Positions 54,919-63,908 are shown, counted from the first letter of the stretch. The stretch: 64,000 nt of DNA from Mojavia pulchra JT2-VF2 (GCA_019359325.1 JAHHHN010000018.1:62001-126000), one strand, 5' to 3'. Notes: generated by a model from the letters alone, not told the origin. A program made the numbers and translations.

Positions 54919-56841
54919 ATGCTCTACCCCCAACGTTTTAATGAATTCACCAAAGAACATACAGATGTCATAGCAGCTCTACTTTGTGGGCTGCTACTAT
55001 TTTTTGGATGGTTTGCTTTGCATCTTGGCGCTTTGGGATGGGCGTTGCTGCTGTTACCTGCGGCGTATATTATCGGTGGTTACGAAAGTGCCCGTGAGGG
55101 ATTAACTACGCTCTTCAAAGAAAAAGAACTCGATGTAGATTTGCTGATGATTGTGGCGGCTGTAGGTGCAGCTAGCTTGGGCTTATGGCAACGGGAATAC
55201 CATTTAATTGTTGATGGTGCAATTTTGATTCTCATCTTTGCCATTAGTGGCGCATTAGAAGGCTATGCTATGCGGCGAACTGAGCGCAGTATCCGCAGTT
55301 TGATGAGTCTAACGCCAGACACAGCAACAGCTTTACGTCAGGGAAAAGAAGAGTTAGTGCCCATCAACCAGCTACAGGTGGGCGATGAGATTGTTGTCAA
55401 ACCAGGAGAGCTAATTCCTACTGATGGCTTAATTGTGTCTGGTTATAGCACCATCAATCAAGCTGCAATCACAGGTGAATCTTTACCTGTAGAAAAGACG
55501 GTAGGCGAAGAAGTTTTTGCAGGTACAATCAACGGCTATGGCGCGTTGAAGTTGAAGCTACACAAACCAGCAGCCAGCAGCTTAATTCAACGCGTAATTC
55601 GTTTAGTAGAACAAGCACAGACAGAAGCGCCACCTTCGCAACAATTTATCGAGCGATTTGAACGGGGGTATGCACGGGTAATTGTCAGCTTGGGATTTTT
55701 GCTGGCGATTTTACCGCCATTTATTTGGGGTTGGGATTGGGAAACCACAATTTACCGTGCCCTGACTTTTTTGGTAGTAGCTTCTCCCTGTGCTTTGATG
55801 GCTGCAATTATGCCAGCGCTACTTTCGGGAATTGCCAATGGTGCAAGACAAGGGATTTTATTTAAAAATGGTGCCCAATTGGAGAAGATTGGCCAAGTCC
55901 GGGCGATCGCCTTTGATAAAACTGGTACTTTAACAACAGGACAGGTGCAAGTTTTCCAGGTGATTGCTCATGGTGAATACTTGCAAACAGATGTATTAAA
56001 AGCCGCAGCATCTTTAGAAACATTCTCAGAACATCCCATCGGTAAAGCAATTGTACAGGCGGCTACTGATTTAAACTGGGTGCGTGCAACTGATGTACAA
56101 GCTATACCAGGAAAGGGAATTGTCGGGATTGCCAAAGAAAAAACAGTAATTGTCGGGAATGCTGCTTTTGTGCGGGAGTATGTTACTGAGTTACCAAAAG
56201 AATTACAGAACTTAGCTCAATCTTTGGAGATGGGAGGGAAAACCGTTGTTTGGGTAGGACAAGGGAGCAGGGAAGAAGAATTTGGAGTGATAGGTGCGAT
56301 CGCTATTGCAGACATGGTACGCGATGAAGCGGCATTAACTATTACTCGTTTAAGAAAGTTGGGCGTTGAACGAATTGTGATGATTACCGGCGATAACCAG
56401 CGCACTGCTCACAGCATCGCTCAGGCAGTAGGAATTGATCGAGTATATGCAGAACTTTTACCAGAAGATAAGCTAGATATTATACGTGATTTGCAGAAGC
56501 AGTATCAAACAGTCGCAATGGTAGGAGATGGTATTAACGATGCACCTGCCTTAGCTCAAGCATCTGTAGGTATTGCTATGGGTGTAGCTGGCAGCGATGT
56601 AGCATTAGAAACAGCCGATATCGTGCTAATGGCAGACAGATTAGAAAAAATTGCTGTGGCGATGCATTTGGGTAGGCGATCGCAAACCATAATCAAACAG
56701 AATATAGTTGTAGCCTTGGGTTTTATTCTGTTGCTTTTGGTGGGTAATTTTCTCGGAAATGTTAATCTACCCATCGGCGTGATTGGGCATGAAGGTTCTA
56801 CAGTGTTAGTAACTCTAAGTGGGCTAAGATTGCTCAAATGA
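54919..56841 (+). CDS. coaT: CoaT, Co(II)-exporting P1B-4-type ATPase
   Basis: 640 residues from the ATG at 54919. The phosphorylation site is Asp333 in DKTGTLTTGQ, with GESLPVEK in the actuator domain and MITGDN/GDGINDAPAL in the P domain. The metal-path motifs are Ser289-Pro-Cys and His624-Glu-Gly-Ser-Thr, the SPC plus HEG(S/G)T pair that defines the P1B-4 cobalt/zinc group. No N-terminal CxxC metal-binding domain, as usual for this group. It pumps Co(II) out of the cytoplasm. An open frame reaches 20 codons upstream to 54859, but that would start inside the promoter's -35 box, so the ATG at 54919, about 28 bases after the -10, is preferred. The ribosome site is weak. Confidence 0.94.
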   Translation: MLYPQRFNEFTKEHTDVIAALLCGLLLFFGWFALHLGALGWALLLLPAAYIIGGYESAREGLTTLFKEKELDVDLLMIVAAVGAASLGLWQREYHLIVDGAILILIFAISGALEGYAMRRTERSIRSLMSLTPDTATALRQGKEELVPINQLQVGDEIVVKPGELIPTDGLIVSGYSTINQAAITGESLPVEKTVGEEVFAGTINGYGALKLKLHKPAASSLIQRVIRLVEQAQTEAPPSQQFIERFERGYARVIVSLGFLLAILPPFIWGWDWETTIYRALTFLVVASPCALMAAIMPALLSGIANGARQGILFKNGAQLEKIGQVRAIAFDKTGTLTTGQVQVFQVIAHGEYLQTDVLKAAASLETFSEHPIGKAIVQAATDLNWVRATDVQAIPGKGIVGIAKEKTVIVGNAAFVREYVTELPKELQNLAQSLEMGGKTVVWVGQGSREEEFGVIGAIAIADMVRDEAALTITRLRKLGVERIVMITGDNQRTAHSIAQAVGIDRVYAELLPEDKLDIIRDLQKQYQTVAMVGDGINDAPALAQASVGIAMGVAGSDVALETADIVLMADRLEKIAVAMHLGRRSQTIIKQNIVVALGFILLLLVGNFLGNVNLPIGVIGHEGSTVLVTLSGLRLLK

Positions 56842-57679
56842 ATCGCTTTTGTCCTGTGGTTTAAAAAACTTATTAACTATGAGACTAACCCGCTAATCAA
56901 TTCAAACTACTGTTGAGTCAGGTTGCCGGGGTAAGCTTTACTTATGGCTCTCTTGGTGCTGCTTTATAAAGTATTTGCAGTTTACATCTTGAGAGCTTTT
57001 TAACTATTTATAAAACTTGTTAAACATCCTTTAAACAATTGATCGGCATGGCGATAGAGAATACTAAATATAAAATATGATAAGTAAGAATTTAACCTTA
57101 GTTTTTCGCCACTTTTTGAGTAATTGTACACCTGCACCGAGCCGGAGGCGATCGCTTTTATCAAAAAATGATGGTAAAAAGCCTGAAGCAACATATTACC
57201 ATTAATCCACAAAACAGTAGATTTTTACAGTACGTAAGTTTTCTAATCTTTATCCGTGTCCGTTTTTGCACTGCTACTACTGTATATTATTTACCTGTAA
57301 TCATGTGTATTCATTTTTTAAAAAAATAATAATTATTAACAACTACTAGAAGCAAAGCTGAGTAAGGACACAGCAAGTATTTAATTAAAAATATGAGATT
57401 TTCTGAAGCTTAACTACTATCGAAAATCTACTAATACTACTAATATCAATCTAGAATTGTGTTATGTGCTTTTGTAGCTTTGCTTCCGTAAAGCGAAAAA
57501 AGAACTATTTTAATTGGTGCTGTTAAATAATACGAAATTATTGGATGAAGTGAAAAAGCCTGCGCTTCATTCTTATTCATTTCGTATATCTGTATTTAGT
57601 AAAAATGGAATTGCTGTGGCTGATGTTTTGAGACTTTTGCTCAAGCTTTACAAAACATTAGATATAAGGATGAATTCGT
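56842..57679. other. intergenic region and leader of GNDTI-repeat gene A
   Basis: About 840 bases. 56842-57480 is AT-rich with one HIP1 octamer near 57149 and no gene. From ~57485 it is the duplicated leader, including the hairpin at 57530-57587 and an ATAAGGATG ribosome site before the ATG. Confidence 0.5.
57530..57587 (+). promoter_or_regulatory. conserved leader hairpin, copy A
   Basis: Outer stem ATACGAAAT/ATTTCGTAT (9 bp, perfect) and inner stem TGAAGTG/CGCTTCA around an AAAAAGCCTG loop. The same structure recurs at 59485-59542 with one C-to-T change that keeps a G-U pair in the outer stem and one terminal mismatch. Confidence 0.55.
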
Positions 57680-59380
57680 ATGAGTAAACTGATAGTTCCT
57701 CCCAATATCATCGGTACAGATAAGGCCGACCTAATTCAAGGTATCGACGAGAATGTCAATTATCAAAGCGACATTGGATTTATTGGTATTCAAGTTTTAA
57801 CTAATGGCATCATCGATACTCGTTCGGGAGACGACACTATCAATGGTGAGGGTCGAGGTTCTTATTCTTCAAAGGGAACTGGTATTTCCAATAGCGGCAC
57901 CATAAAGACTGGTTTGGGAAATGATACCATCACAGGCACAGGTGAGGGTGAGAGTTCTGTGCCTTTAGGCGGAACTGGTATTTTCAATAGCGGTTCCATA
58001 GAGACTGGTTTGGGAAAGGACACTATCATTGGTAAGGGTCAGGCTGTTGCTTCTCCAAGCGGAATTGGTATTTTTAATAGCGGTACCATAAATACTGGCT
58101 TGGAAAATGACACTATCATTGGTGAAGCTCAGGGTTCTATTTCAAGCGAAACTGGTATTTATAATAGCGGCACGATAAAGACTGATTCTGGAAATGATAC
58201 TATCACTGGCACAGGTAATGGCGGCAGTGCCCCTATCCCTGGTTACATCTATCCAGGAACCGGCATATTCAACACTACCACAGGCATCATCAGTGCTGGT
58301 GGGGGAAATGATACGATCACAGGCACAGGTGATGGCGGTAGCTATAGCGATGACGGTAAAGGTATAGGTATATCAAATCAAGGCAAGATTAGTGGAGATG
58401 CAGGCAATGACAATATCAAAGGCATCGGCATAGGAGGTTATTATGCGGGAGACGGCATTGGAATTTTAAGCAGTGGTAGTATCAGTGGCGGTACGGGAAA
58501 TGATACCATCACAGGCACTGGCACTGGCGATACTACCATCAAAGGTGGCGCAGGCGGAGATGGATTCGGCATCTCTAATACAGGCAAGATTAATGGAGAT
58601 GCAGGAAAAGACTCTATTATCGGGACTGGAACAGGCGCTAAAGGGAGTTTCGCCTTCACTAATGGCCCTGGAAATGGTGGCAAAGGAATCGGCATCTCCA
58701 ACACGGGCAGTATCAGTGGTGGAACCGAAGATGATTCAATTACTGGTATTGGCAGAGGAGGCGCAGCAGGCACCGGCGACGGAGGCGGTGGAGACAGAGG
58801 CCTTGGTGGTGATGCTATAGGTATTGCTAACAGTTCCAATATTGATGGTGGCAATGGAAACGATGTCATTAAGGGCATCGGTATTGGTGGAAAAGGCAAT
58901 TCTAACTCAAACGGTCGTGGAGTCGGCATCTCCAATACTGCTCCTGGTCGCATCAATGCAGGTAACGGCAAAGACCAAATTCTCGGCTACGGCACAAGCG
59001 TGGGATTAGAGGGCAATGGTGTAAATATTGTTGGCATTGATGGTGGAACCGGTGACGATTTGTTTAAAGCAAGGAAAATCAGCGGTTTAAACGCTCAAGG
59101 CAATCCCATTGAAAGTGCTAATCAGGATGGAGCTGTTGCCAATATCTTCATCAGTGGGGCTAACGGAAACGATATCTTTGACTTGGGATTCGGTACTGCC
59201 AAGTTAAGTGGTGATCAAGGCTACGATACCTTACTGCTTCCGGTTCTCGGTAGTGGCAGCTACACCATTGGAACACCTGATGTTAATGGCTTCTTCCAGA
59301 TTAAGAACACTGCTAGTACAAATGTTTTGACAGTTAGCGGTATTGAACATATTTTATCTGGTGGAACGACTCTTGTTTAA
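57680..59380 (+). CDS. glycine-rich GNDTI-repeat protein, paralogue A
   Basis: 566 residues, beginning MSKLIVPPNIIGTDKADLIQ. Most of the length is built of 25-45-residue units with the motif GTGI(S/F)N(S/T)G(T/S)I followed by (T/S)GxGNDTI(T/I)GxG, about a dozen in all. The GNDxIxG half is reminiscent of RTX calcium-binding nonapeptides but is interrupted by the GIxNxG half, which looks like beta-helix coils; the two alternate. The C-terminal ~100 residues (GNDIFDLGFGTAKLSGDQGYDTLLLPVLGSGSYTIG...LTVSGIEHILSGGTTLV) form a distinct end domain. No signal peptide; type I secretion is plausible. ATAAGGATG precedes the ATG by eight bases. Near-identical at both ends to the next gene. Confidence 0.8.
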   Translation: MSKLIVPPNIIGTDKADLIQGIDENVNYQSDIGFIGIQVLTNGIIDTRSGDDTINGEGRGSYSSKGTGISNSGTIKTGLGNDTITGTGEGESSVPLGGTGIFNSGSIETGLGKDTIIGKGQAVASPSGIGIFNSGTINTGLENDTIIGEAQGSISSETGIYNSGTIKTDSGNDTITGTGNGGSAPIPGYIYPGTGIFNTTTGIISAGGGNDTITGTGDGGSYSDDGKGIGISNQGKISGDAGNDNIKGIGIGGYYAGDGIGILSSGSISGGTGNDTITGTGTGDTTIKGGAGGDGFGISNTGKINGDAGKDSIIGTGTGAKGSFAFTNGPGNGGKGIGISNTGSISGGTEDDSITGIGRGGAAGTGDGGGGDRGLGGDAIGIANSSNIDGGNGNDVIKGIGIGGKGNSNSNGRGVGISNTAPGRINAGNGKDQILGYGTSVGLEGNGVNIVGIDGGTGDDLFKARKISGLNAQGNPIESANQDGAVANIFISGANGNDIFDLGFGTAKLSGDQGYDTLLLPVLGSGSYTIGTPDVNGFFQIKNTASTNVLTVSGIEHILSGGTTLV

Positions 59381-59484
59381 CGCGATCTCCACGGGTTAAA
59401 GAAGGTACAAAAAAGTCCTTGCCTGCTATTAAACGAGAAATACGCAAGCAAAAAAAGAACTACTTTAGTTGGTGCTGTTAAATA

Positions 59485-59542
59485 ATACGAAATTATTGGA
59501 TGAAGTGAAAAAGCCTGCGCTTCATTCTTCTCCATTTTGTAG
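59485..59542 (+). promoter_or_regulatory. conserved leader hairpin, copy B
   Basis: Second copy of the hairpin at 57530-57587: ATACGAAAT pairs with ATTTTGTAG with one G-U pair and a terminal mismatch; the inner TGAAGTG/CGCTTCA stem and loop are unchanged. Confidence 0.55.
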
Positions 59543-59614
59543 ATATGTATTTCGTAAAAGTCGAATTGCTGTGTCTCAAGCTTTAAAGAACATTACATAT
59601 AAGGATGAATTCGT

Positions 59615-61312
59615 ATGAGTACACTGAAAGTTCCTCCCAATATCATTGGTACAGATAAGGCCGACCTAATTCAAGGTATCGAGAATGTTAGTGGGCCGAA
59701 TGGCGGCATTGAAAACATTGGCATTGAAGTTTTAACTAATGGCATCATTGATACTGGTTCGGGAAACGACACTATCAATGGTGAAGGTCGGAATTCTAAT
59801 TATTCAAAGGGAACTGGTATCTCCAATCGCGGCACCATCAAGACTGGTTTGGGAAATGATACGATCACAGGCACAGGTAATGGTCAGAGTTCTGACTCTT
59901 TAAGCGGAACTGGTATTTTCAATAGCGGTACCATAGAGACTGGTTTGGGAAACGACACCATCATTGGTAAGGGTGACGCTGCTGGTTCTTCAAGCGGAAC
60001 TGGTATTTTCAATAGCGGTACGATAAAGACTGGCTTGGGAAATGACAAGATCATTGGTGAAGGTCAGGGTGGTTTTGGTGATTCAAGGGGAATTGGTATT
60101 GACAATAGCGGTACCATAGAGACTGGTTTGGGAAATGATACGATCACAGGCACAGGTAACGGCGGCGGTGCCCATCGAAGTAGCGCGCCAGGAATCGGCA
60201 TCTTCAACAGTACCACAGGCATCATCAGTGCTGGGGCAGGAAATGATACGATCACAGGCACAGGTGAGAGCGGTGACGATAACGATGAGGGTGGTGTAGG
60301 TATTTCAAATCAAGGCAAGATTAGTGGAGATGCAGGCAACGACAATATCAAAGGCATCGGTACAGGAGGAATGTATGCAGGAGATGGCACTGGGATCTTA
60401 AGCAGTGGTAGTATCAGTGGCGGTACGGGAAATGATACCATCACAGGCACAGGCACTGGCTATAGTACTATCTATGGTGGCACAGGCGGAGATGGGGTCG
60501 GCATCTCTAATACAGGCAAGATTGATGGGGATGCAGGAAAAGACTCTATTGTCGGGACTGGAACAGGCGGTCAAGGAGGTTTCGCCTACGCTGATCGTAC
60601 TAGCGCCGGTGGCAAAGGAATCGGCATCAAAAACACGGGCAGTATCAGTGGTGGAACCGAAGACGATTCAATTACTGGTATTGGCACAGGAGGCGAAGGA
60701 GGCAAGGACACTGGAGGTCAGGGCATTATTATAGGCCTTGGTGGTGATGGTATAGGTATTGCTAACAGTTCCAATATTGATGGTGGCAATGGAAACGATG
60801 TCATTAAGGGCATCGGTATTGGTGGAACAGGCAAGCCTGGCTCAAACGGACGTGGAGTTGGTATCTCCAATACTGCTGGGAGCATCAATGCAGGTAACGG
60901 CAATGACCAAGTTCTCGGCTACGGCACAAGCGTGGGATTAGAGGGCAATGGTGTAAATGTCGTTGGCATTGATGGTGGAGTTGGTGACGATTTGTTCAAA
61001 GCAAGGAAAATCAGCGGTTTAAACGCTCAAGGCAATCCGATTGAAAGTGCTAATCAGGATGGAGCTATTGCCAATATCTTCATCAGTGGAGATAACGGGA
61101 ACGACATCTTTGACCTGGGATTCGGTACTGCCAAGTTAAGTGGTGGTCAAGGCTACGATACCTTACTGCTTCCGGTTCTCGGTAGTGGCAGCTACACCAT
61201 TGGAACACCTGATGTTAATGGCTTCTTCCAGATTAAGAATACTGCCAGTACGAATGTTTTGACAGTTAGCGGTATTGAACATATTTTATCTGGTGGAACG
61301 ACTCTTGTTTAA
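59615..61312 (+). CDS. glycine-rich GNDTI-repeat protein, paralogue B
   Basis: 565 residues, same plan as paralogue A and ~80 percent identical by eye, most divergent in the spacer segments between repeat halves and almost identical over the last 110 residues. Its start is exactly 1935 bases after that of A. The stop is followed by the same AACGCGATC...GAAGGTACAAAAA sequence as A, so the duplicated block includes leader, gene and trailer. Both copies are intact. The same reasoning on secretion applies; no enzymatic motif. Confidence 0.8.
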   Translation: MSTLKVPPNIIGTDKADLIQGIENVSGPNGGIENIGIEVLTNGIIDTGSGNDTINGEGRNSNYSKGTGISNRGTIKTGLGNDTITGTGNGQSSDSLSGTGIFNSGTIETGLGNDTIIGKGDAAGSSSGTGIFNSGTIKTGLGNDKIIGEGQGGFGDSRGIGIDNSGTIETGLGNDTITGTGNGGGAHRSSAPGIGIFNSTTGIISAGAGNDTITGTGESGDDNDEGGVGISNQGKISGDAGNDNIKGIGTGGMYAGDGTGILSSGSISGGTGNDTITGTGTGYSTIYGGTGGDGVGISNTGKIDGDAGKDSIVGTGTGGQGGFAYADRTSAGGKGIGIKNTGSISGGTEDDSITGIGTGGEGGKDTGGQGIIIGLGGDGIGIANSSNIDGGNGNDVIKGIGIGGTGKPGSNGRGVGISNTAGSINAGNGNDQVLGYGTSVGLEGNGVNVVGIDGGVGDDLFKARKISGLNAQGNPIESANQDGAIANIFISGDNGNDIFDLGFGTAKLSGGQGYDTLLLPVLGSGSYTIGTPDVNGFFQIKNTASTNVLTVSGIEHILSGGTTLV

Positions 61313-61683
61313 CGCGATCGCGACGCTTTGAGAAGGTACAAAAAGCGATCGCCTGCAATTAAATTAAAAATACGCATTGTGTCGAGAAGCTCACTTCTAT
61401 CAAACACTGCTCTGGGTTTACTCCAGGGCAGTTTTATATTGCACGGGCACTCAATTTTGGATTTTGGATTTTAGATTAATATCATGTCCGGTTAAACACT
61501 TGTCATTGCGACCGGAGGGAAGCAATCGCAAAGATATTGGGATTGCGTCGTTCCACTTCGTTGCACTCGCAATGACATATCGCAACTAATTTAGCGGACA
61601 TGATATAACCCCACGCTTGACAGAGAAAAAATGTTAGGAAAACGATAAGTTAAAACAAGTGTCAACAGCTAAACACAGCGCTC
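61313..61683. other. intergenic region with MITE-like copy 4
   Basis: 370 bases: the trailer of the tandem duplication to ~61375, a short spacer with TTTTGGATTTTGGATTTTAG, MITE-like copy 4 (61479-61606) and the promoter region of the DUF547 gene. Confidence 0.6.
61479..61606 (+). mobile_element. MITE-like element, family A, copy 4
   Basis: 128 bases with ATATCATGTCC/GGACATGATAT ends. The core (CATTGCGACCGGAGGGAAGC, GGGATTGCGTCGTTCCACTT) is that of copies 1-3, but the subterminal parts differ (GGTTAAACACTTG on the left, AACTAATTTAGC on the right) and match the diverged copy at 45778. Confidence 0.85.
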
Positions 61684-62379
61684 ATGATTGATTTTGAACC
61701 TTGGGACAAGTTACTGCGTCAATATGTTGATCAACAGGGTCGTGTAGACTATCTTGCTTGGAAAAGGGAGCAACCTCAAGCCCTTGCCGATTGGCTCTCA
61801 AGCATAAAACATCTTCAATTTAATGCCAATGCTGCGGAAGAATTGGCATTGTGGATCAACCTCTACAATGCGTTTACCATTTCGACGGTTTTAGAACAAT
61901 ACCCAATCGAGTCAATTCGTCCGCGTATTTTAGGCATTCCTAACTGGCTTGGGTTTTTGTGGTTTTTTCAACGCCGGATTTATGACATCTTTGGCAAACG
62001 TTACAGCCTAGCCCAAATTGAGAATCAAATTCTGCGAGACAAATTGCAGGAGCCACGTATTCATTTTGCGATCGTTTGTGCTTCGATTGGTTGTCCCTTA
62101 CTGCGTCCGGGAGCTTACTTTCCTGAGCAAGTCAGTCAGCAGTTAGATGAAGATGCTCGGCGTTTCATTAATAATCCAGAAAAAGTTCGTTACGATTCCC
62201 AAAGCCAAGTCCTTTACTGTAACAAAATCTTAAAGTGGTATCGTCAAGACTTTGTTAAGGTTGCGCCCTCTATACCAGAATACATCCGTTCTTACTTGAA
62301 CACAGACCTGCCCCTAACTGCCTCAACGCCAATTTCCTATCTTCACTATGACTGGAGCCTTAATCAGCGAATGTCTTGA
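61684..62379 (+). CDS. DUF547 protein
   Basis: 231 residues with the DUF547 pattern: LALWINLYNAFTISTVLEQYPIESIR, then RYSLAQIENQILRDKLQEPRIHFAIVCASIGCPLLRPGAYFPEQVSQQLDEDARRFINNP, and ILKWYRQDF. The I-H-F-A-x-V-C-A-S-x-x-C-P segment with its two cysteines and histidine is invariant in the family. The fold is thought to be papain/transglutaminase-like, but no activity is established. No signal peptide. Its last 16 bases overlap the end of the convergent glycosyltransferase gene. Confidence 0.92.
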   Translation: MIDFEPWDKLLRQYVDQQGRVDYLAWKREQPQALADWLSSIKHLQFNANAAEELALWINLYNAFTISTVLEQYPIESIRPRILGIPNWLGFLWFFQRRIYDIFGKRYSLAQIENQILRDKLQEPRIHFAIVCASIGCPLLRPGAYFPEQVSQQLDEDARRFINNPEKVRYDSQSQVLYCNKILKWYRQDFVKVAPSIPEYIRSYLNTDLPLTASTPISYLHYDWSLNQRMS

Positions 62380-63116
62380 TAAAACTGCTTGAGATAGTTG
62401 GCATCAACGCCAATTCCCCACAAAATCCCGATGTAAAGATAAATTGCAGTTGCTTTCAAACTACCCCATTTTGCCACGCGGCGATCAGAGCTTTGAACAA
62501 TGCGGTTTACTTGACAAATTCGCCCCTTTTGCACCAGTTTCAAACATAAATCGCCATCTTCCATAATCGGCAATGCTTCATCGAATCCACTGCAATCCCA
62601 AAAGTCAATCCGACGGCAGAATATTACCTGATCTCCAAATAAAAGGCGCAATCCTTTAAAAAAAAGATGAGGTTTAAATAGCAGTGGCGCGTAATAGGTT
62701 TTCAGATAATTATGTAGAGAGATACCCCAGCGAGTTGTTTGAGAACCTACCATTAGAGAAATGAATCCACCACAGGCAACTGTTGGCTTTGCCAGGGTTT
62801 GTTCAATGATAGCAATAAGGTCATCTGGAACCGAAGTGTCTGCATGAAGGAAGCAAAGAATATCTCCAGTGGCAGATGACGCTCCGTAGTTCATCTGAAT
62901 AGAACGCCCACGCTGCTTACAGGAAAGAATTTGTATCGTCAGCGCTTTATGGAATGGCTGAAATTGCTTGGCGATCGCTATTGTTTCATCTTCGCTACCA
63001 CCATCTACTACTATTACCTCTTTTGCTGGCGGATTCAGTAAAGTCAGTTGGCGTAATGTGCGCTCTAAACTAGCCGCTTCATTTAAAGTGGGAATGACAA
63101 TCGAAACTTGAGACAT
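62364..63116 (-). CDS. family 2 glycosyltransferase (TIGR04283-like)
   Basis: 250 residues from the ATG at 63116; a GTG three codons upstream is possible. GT-A fold with VSIVIPTLNEAASLERTLRQL, VIVVDGGSEDETIAIA (nucleotide-binding Asp) and ILCFLHADTSVP, where His-Ala-Asp replaces the usual D-x-D. The later EDGDLCLKL resembles the catalytic acidic motif (E-D-x-D-x-x-x-R/K). This short form with HADTxxP is typical of the TIGR04283 group, sometimes linked to arsenosugar or glycolipid synthesis; no arsenic genes are nearby. Cytoplasmic face of the membrane is likely, with one short hydrophobic stretch at the C-terminus (YLYIGILWGIGV). Confidence 0.9.
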   Translation of the reverse strand: MSQVSIVIPTLNEAASLERTLRQLTLLNPPAKEVIVVDGGSEDETIAIAKQFQPFHKALTIQILSCKQRGRSIQMNYGASSATGDILCFLHADTSVPDDLIAIIEQTLAKPTVACGGFISLMVGSQTTRWGISLHNYLKTYYAPLLFKPHLFFKGLRLLFGDQVIFCRRIDFWDCSGFDEALPIMEDGDLCLKLVQKGRICQVNRIVQSSDRRVAKWGSLKATAIYLYIGILWGIGVDANYLKQFYQDIR

Positions 63117-63188
63117 GCACTTCACAGTGTTTTGCCGTTGTTATTATTCTACCGGACTGATGTGTATGGGTTTTAACCCAAACAAAAA

Positions 63189-63587
63189 TCAGGCAATGGT
63201 GAAGCGCTTGATCAATACATCATATAAAGCGATCGTTACTACAAAAGTTGCATTACTAATAATCAAAAACTTTTCTGTGATTCCCAAATTCCATTGCACA
63301 ACATAAAAAGCGATCGCTAACATACTGCATCGGTGTCCGCAACTCAAGCACAAACCAACTAGCAGACCCCGCAATTAAGAAAAATAATGGCATCATATGC
63401 CACTGATGTACAAAAAAGATAAACCCCCCTAACGAAGGACTTAGCAAATCATTTTGGATATAAAAATCTCCTATTTCACCTTGTAAAAAATGACAGCGGC
63501 ATGGAAATAAATTAGTAATAGCACCGCCAGCGCCCTTAGCCAATCCAAGTCATGACGTTGTTTCAGGTGACTTTTCGGTGTATCCAA
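63189..63587 (-). pseudogene. acyltransferase-3 family pseudogene (frameshift plus internal deletion)
   Basis: Three pieces of an integral-membrane acyltransferase remain in order. Piece 1, from a TTG near 63587, encodes DLDWLRALAVLLLIYFHAAV(IFYK), the conserved first span. Piece 2, one frame off, encodes GEIGDFYIQNDLLSPSLGG then FIFFVHQWHMMPLFFLIAGSASWFVLELRTPMQYVSDRF; the shift can be repaired by adding one T in the run at 63485-63490. Piece 3, again out of frame, encodes AIAFYVVQWNLGITEKFLI ... DVLIKRF, the C-terminal span. Some 250 residues are missing between pieces 2 and 3, and the joint falls on the GCGATCGC at 63310-63317. Not functional. Confidence 0.8.
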
Positions 63588-63908
63588 GTGATTTTCTAAG
63601 TTCTTGCTGTAAATCTAACCAAAATCTTAGCGGCTTTTATTACCAAAGATAGATTCTACTAATCGGGTTAAATATAAAACTACATAAATTAGCGATCGCA
63701 TAAAAGCGTGTTTTATTGTCCTTGTTCTTTTGCGTGCCAAAAAACAAAAGTACACCCTAACTGGAAGCCCCTTAGTAATTCCGATTAAATCTACACCCTT
63801 CAGCTTACTCCCATACTTTATCTATTTCCTCATTTTGTTCTTTCTCACGGTACAAGACGACTCACTAATAAATAGTGCAACTTAAGAGTAGTGCAAATAT
63901 GATAAATT
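63588..63908. other. intergenic region
   Basis: About 320 bases with one HIP1 octamer near 63693 and AT-rich sequence; contains the promoter region of the last gene. No other structure found. Confidence 0.45.

Larger units (their letters stand above)
57485..61375 (+). repeat. tandem duplication of a ~1.94-kb unit (GNDTI-repeat genes)
   Basis: Unit 1 runs from about 57485 to 59440, unit 2 from about 59440 to 61375. Shared blocks: the AAAAAAGAACTA(T/C)TTTA leader, hairpin, ribosome site, gene and AATACGCA trailer. The trailer of unit 1 (AATACGCAAGCAAAAAAAGA) runs straight into the leader of unit 2, as expected for a head-to-tail duplication. Confidence 0.8.

Noticed and set aside
58441-58971. 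Long minus-strand proline-rich open frame
   Set aside because: Its Pro/Leu/Ile composition is the mirror of the Gly/Asn/Ser-rich plus-strand repeats, so it is a composition artefact; the same occurs opposite paralogue B.
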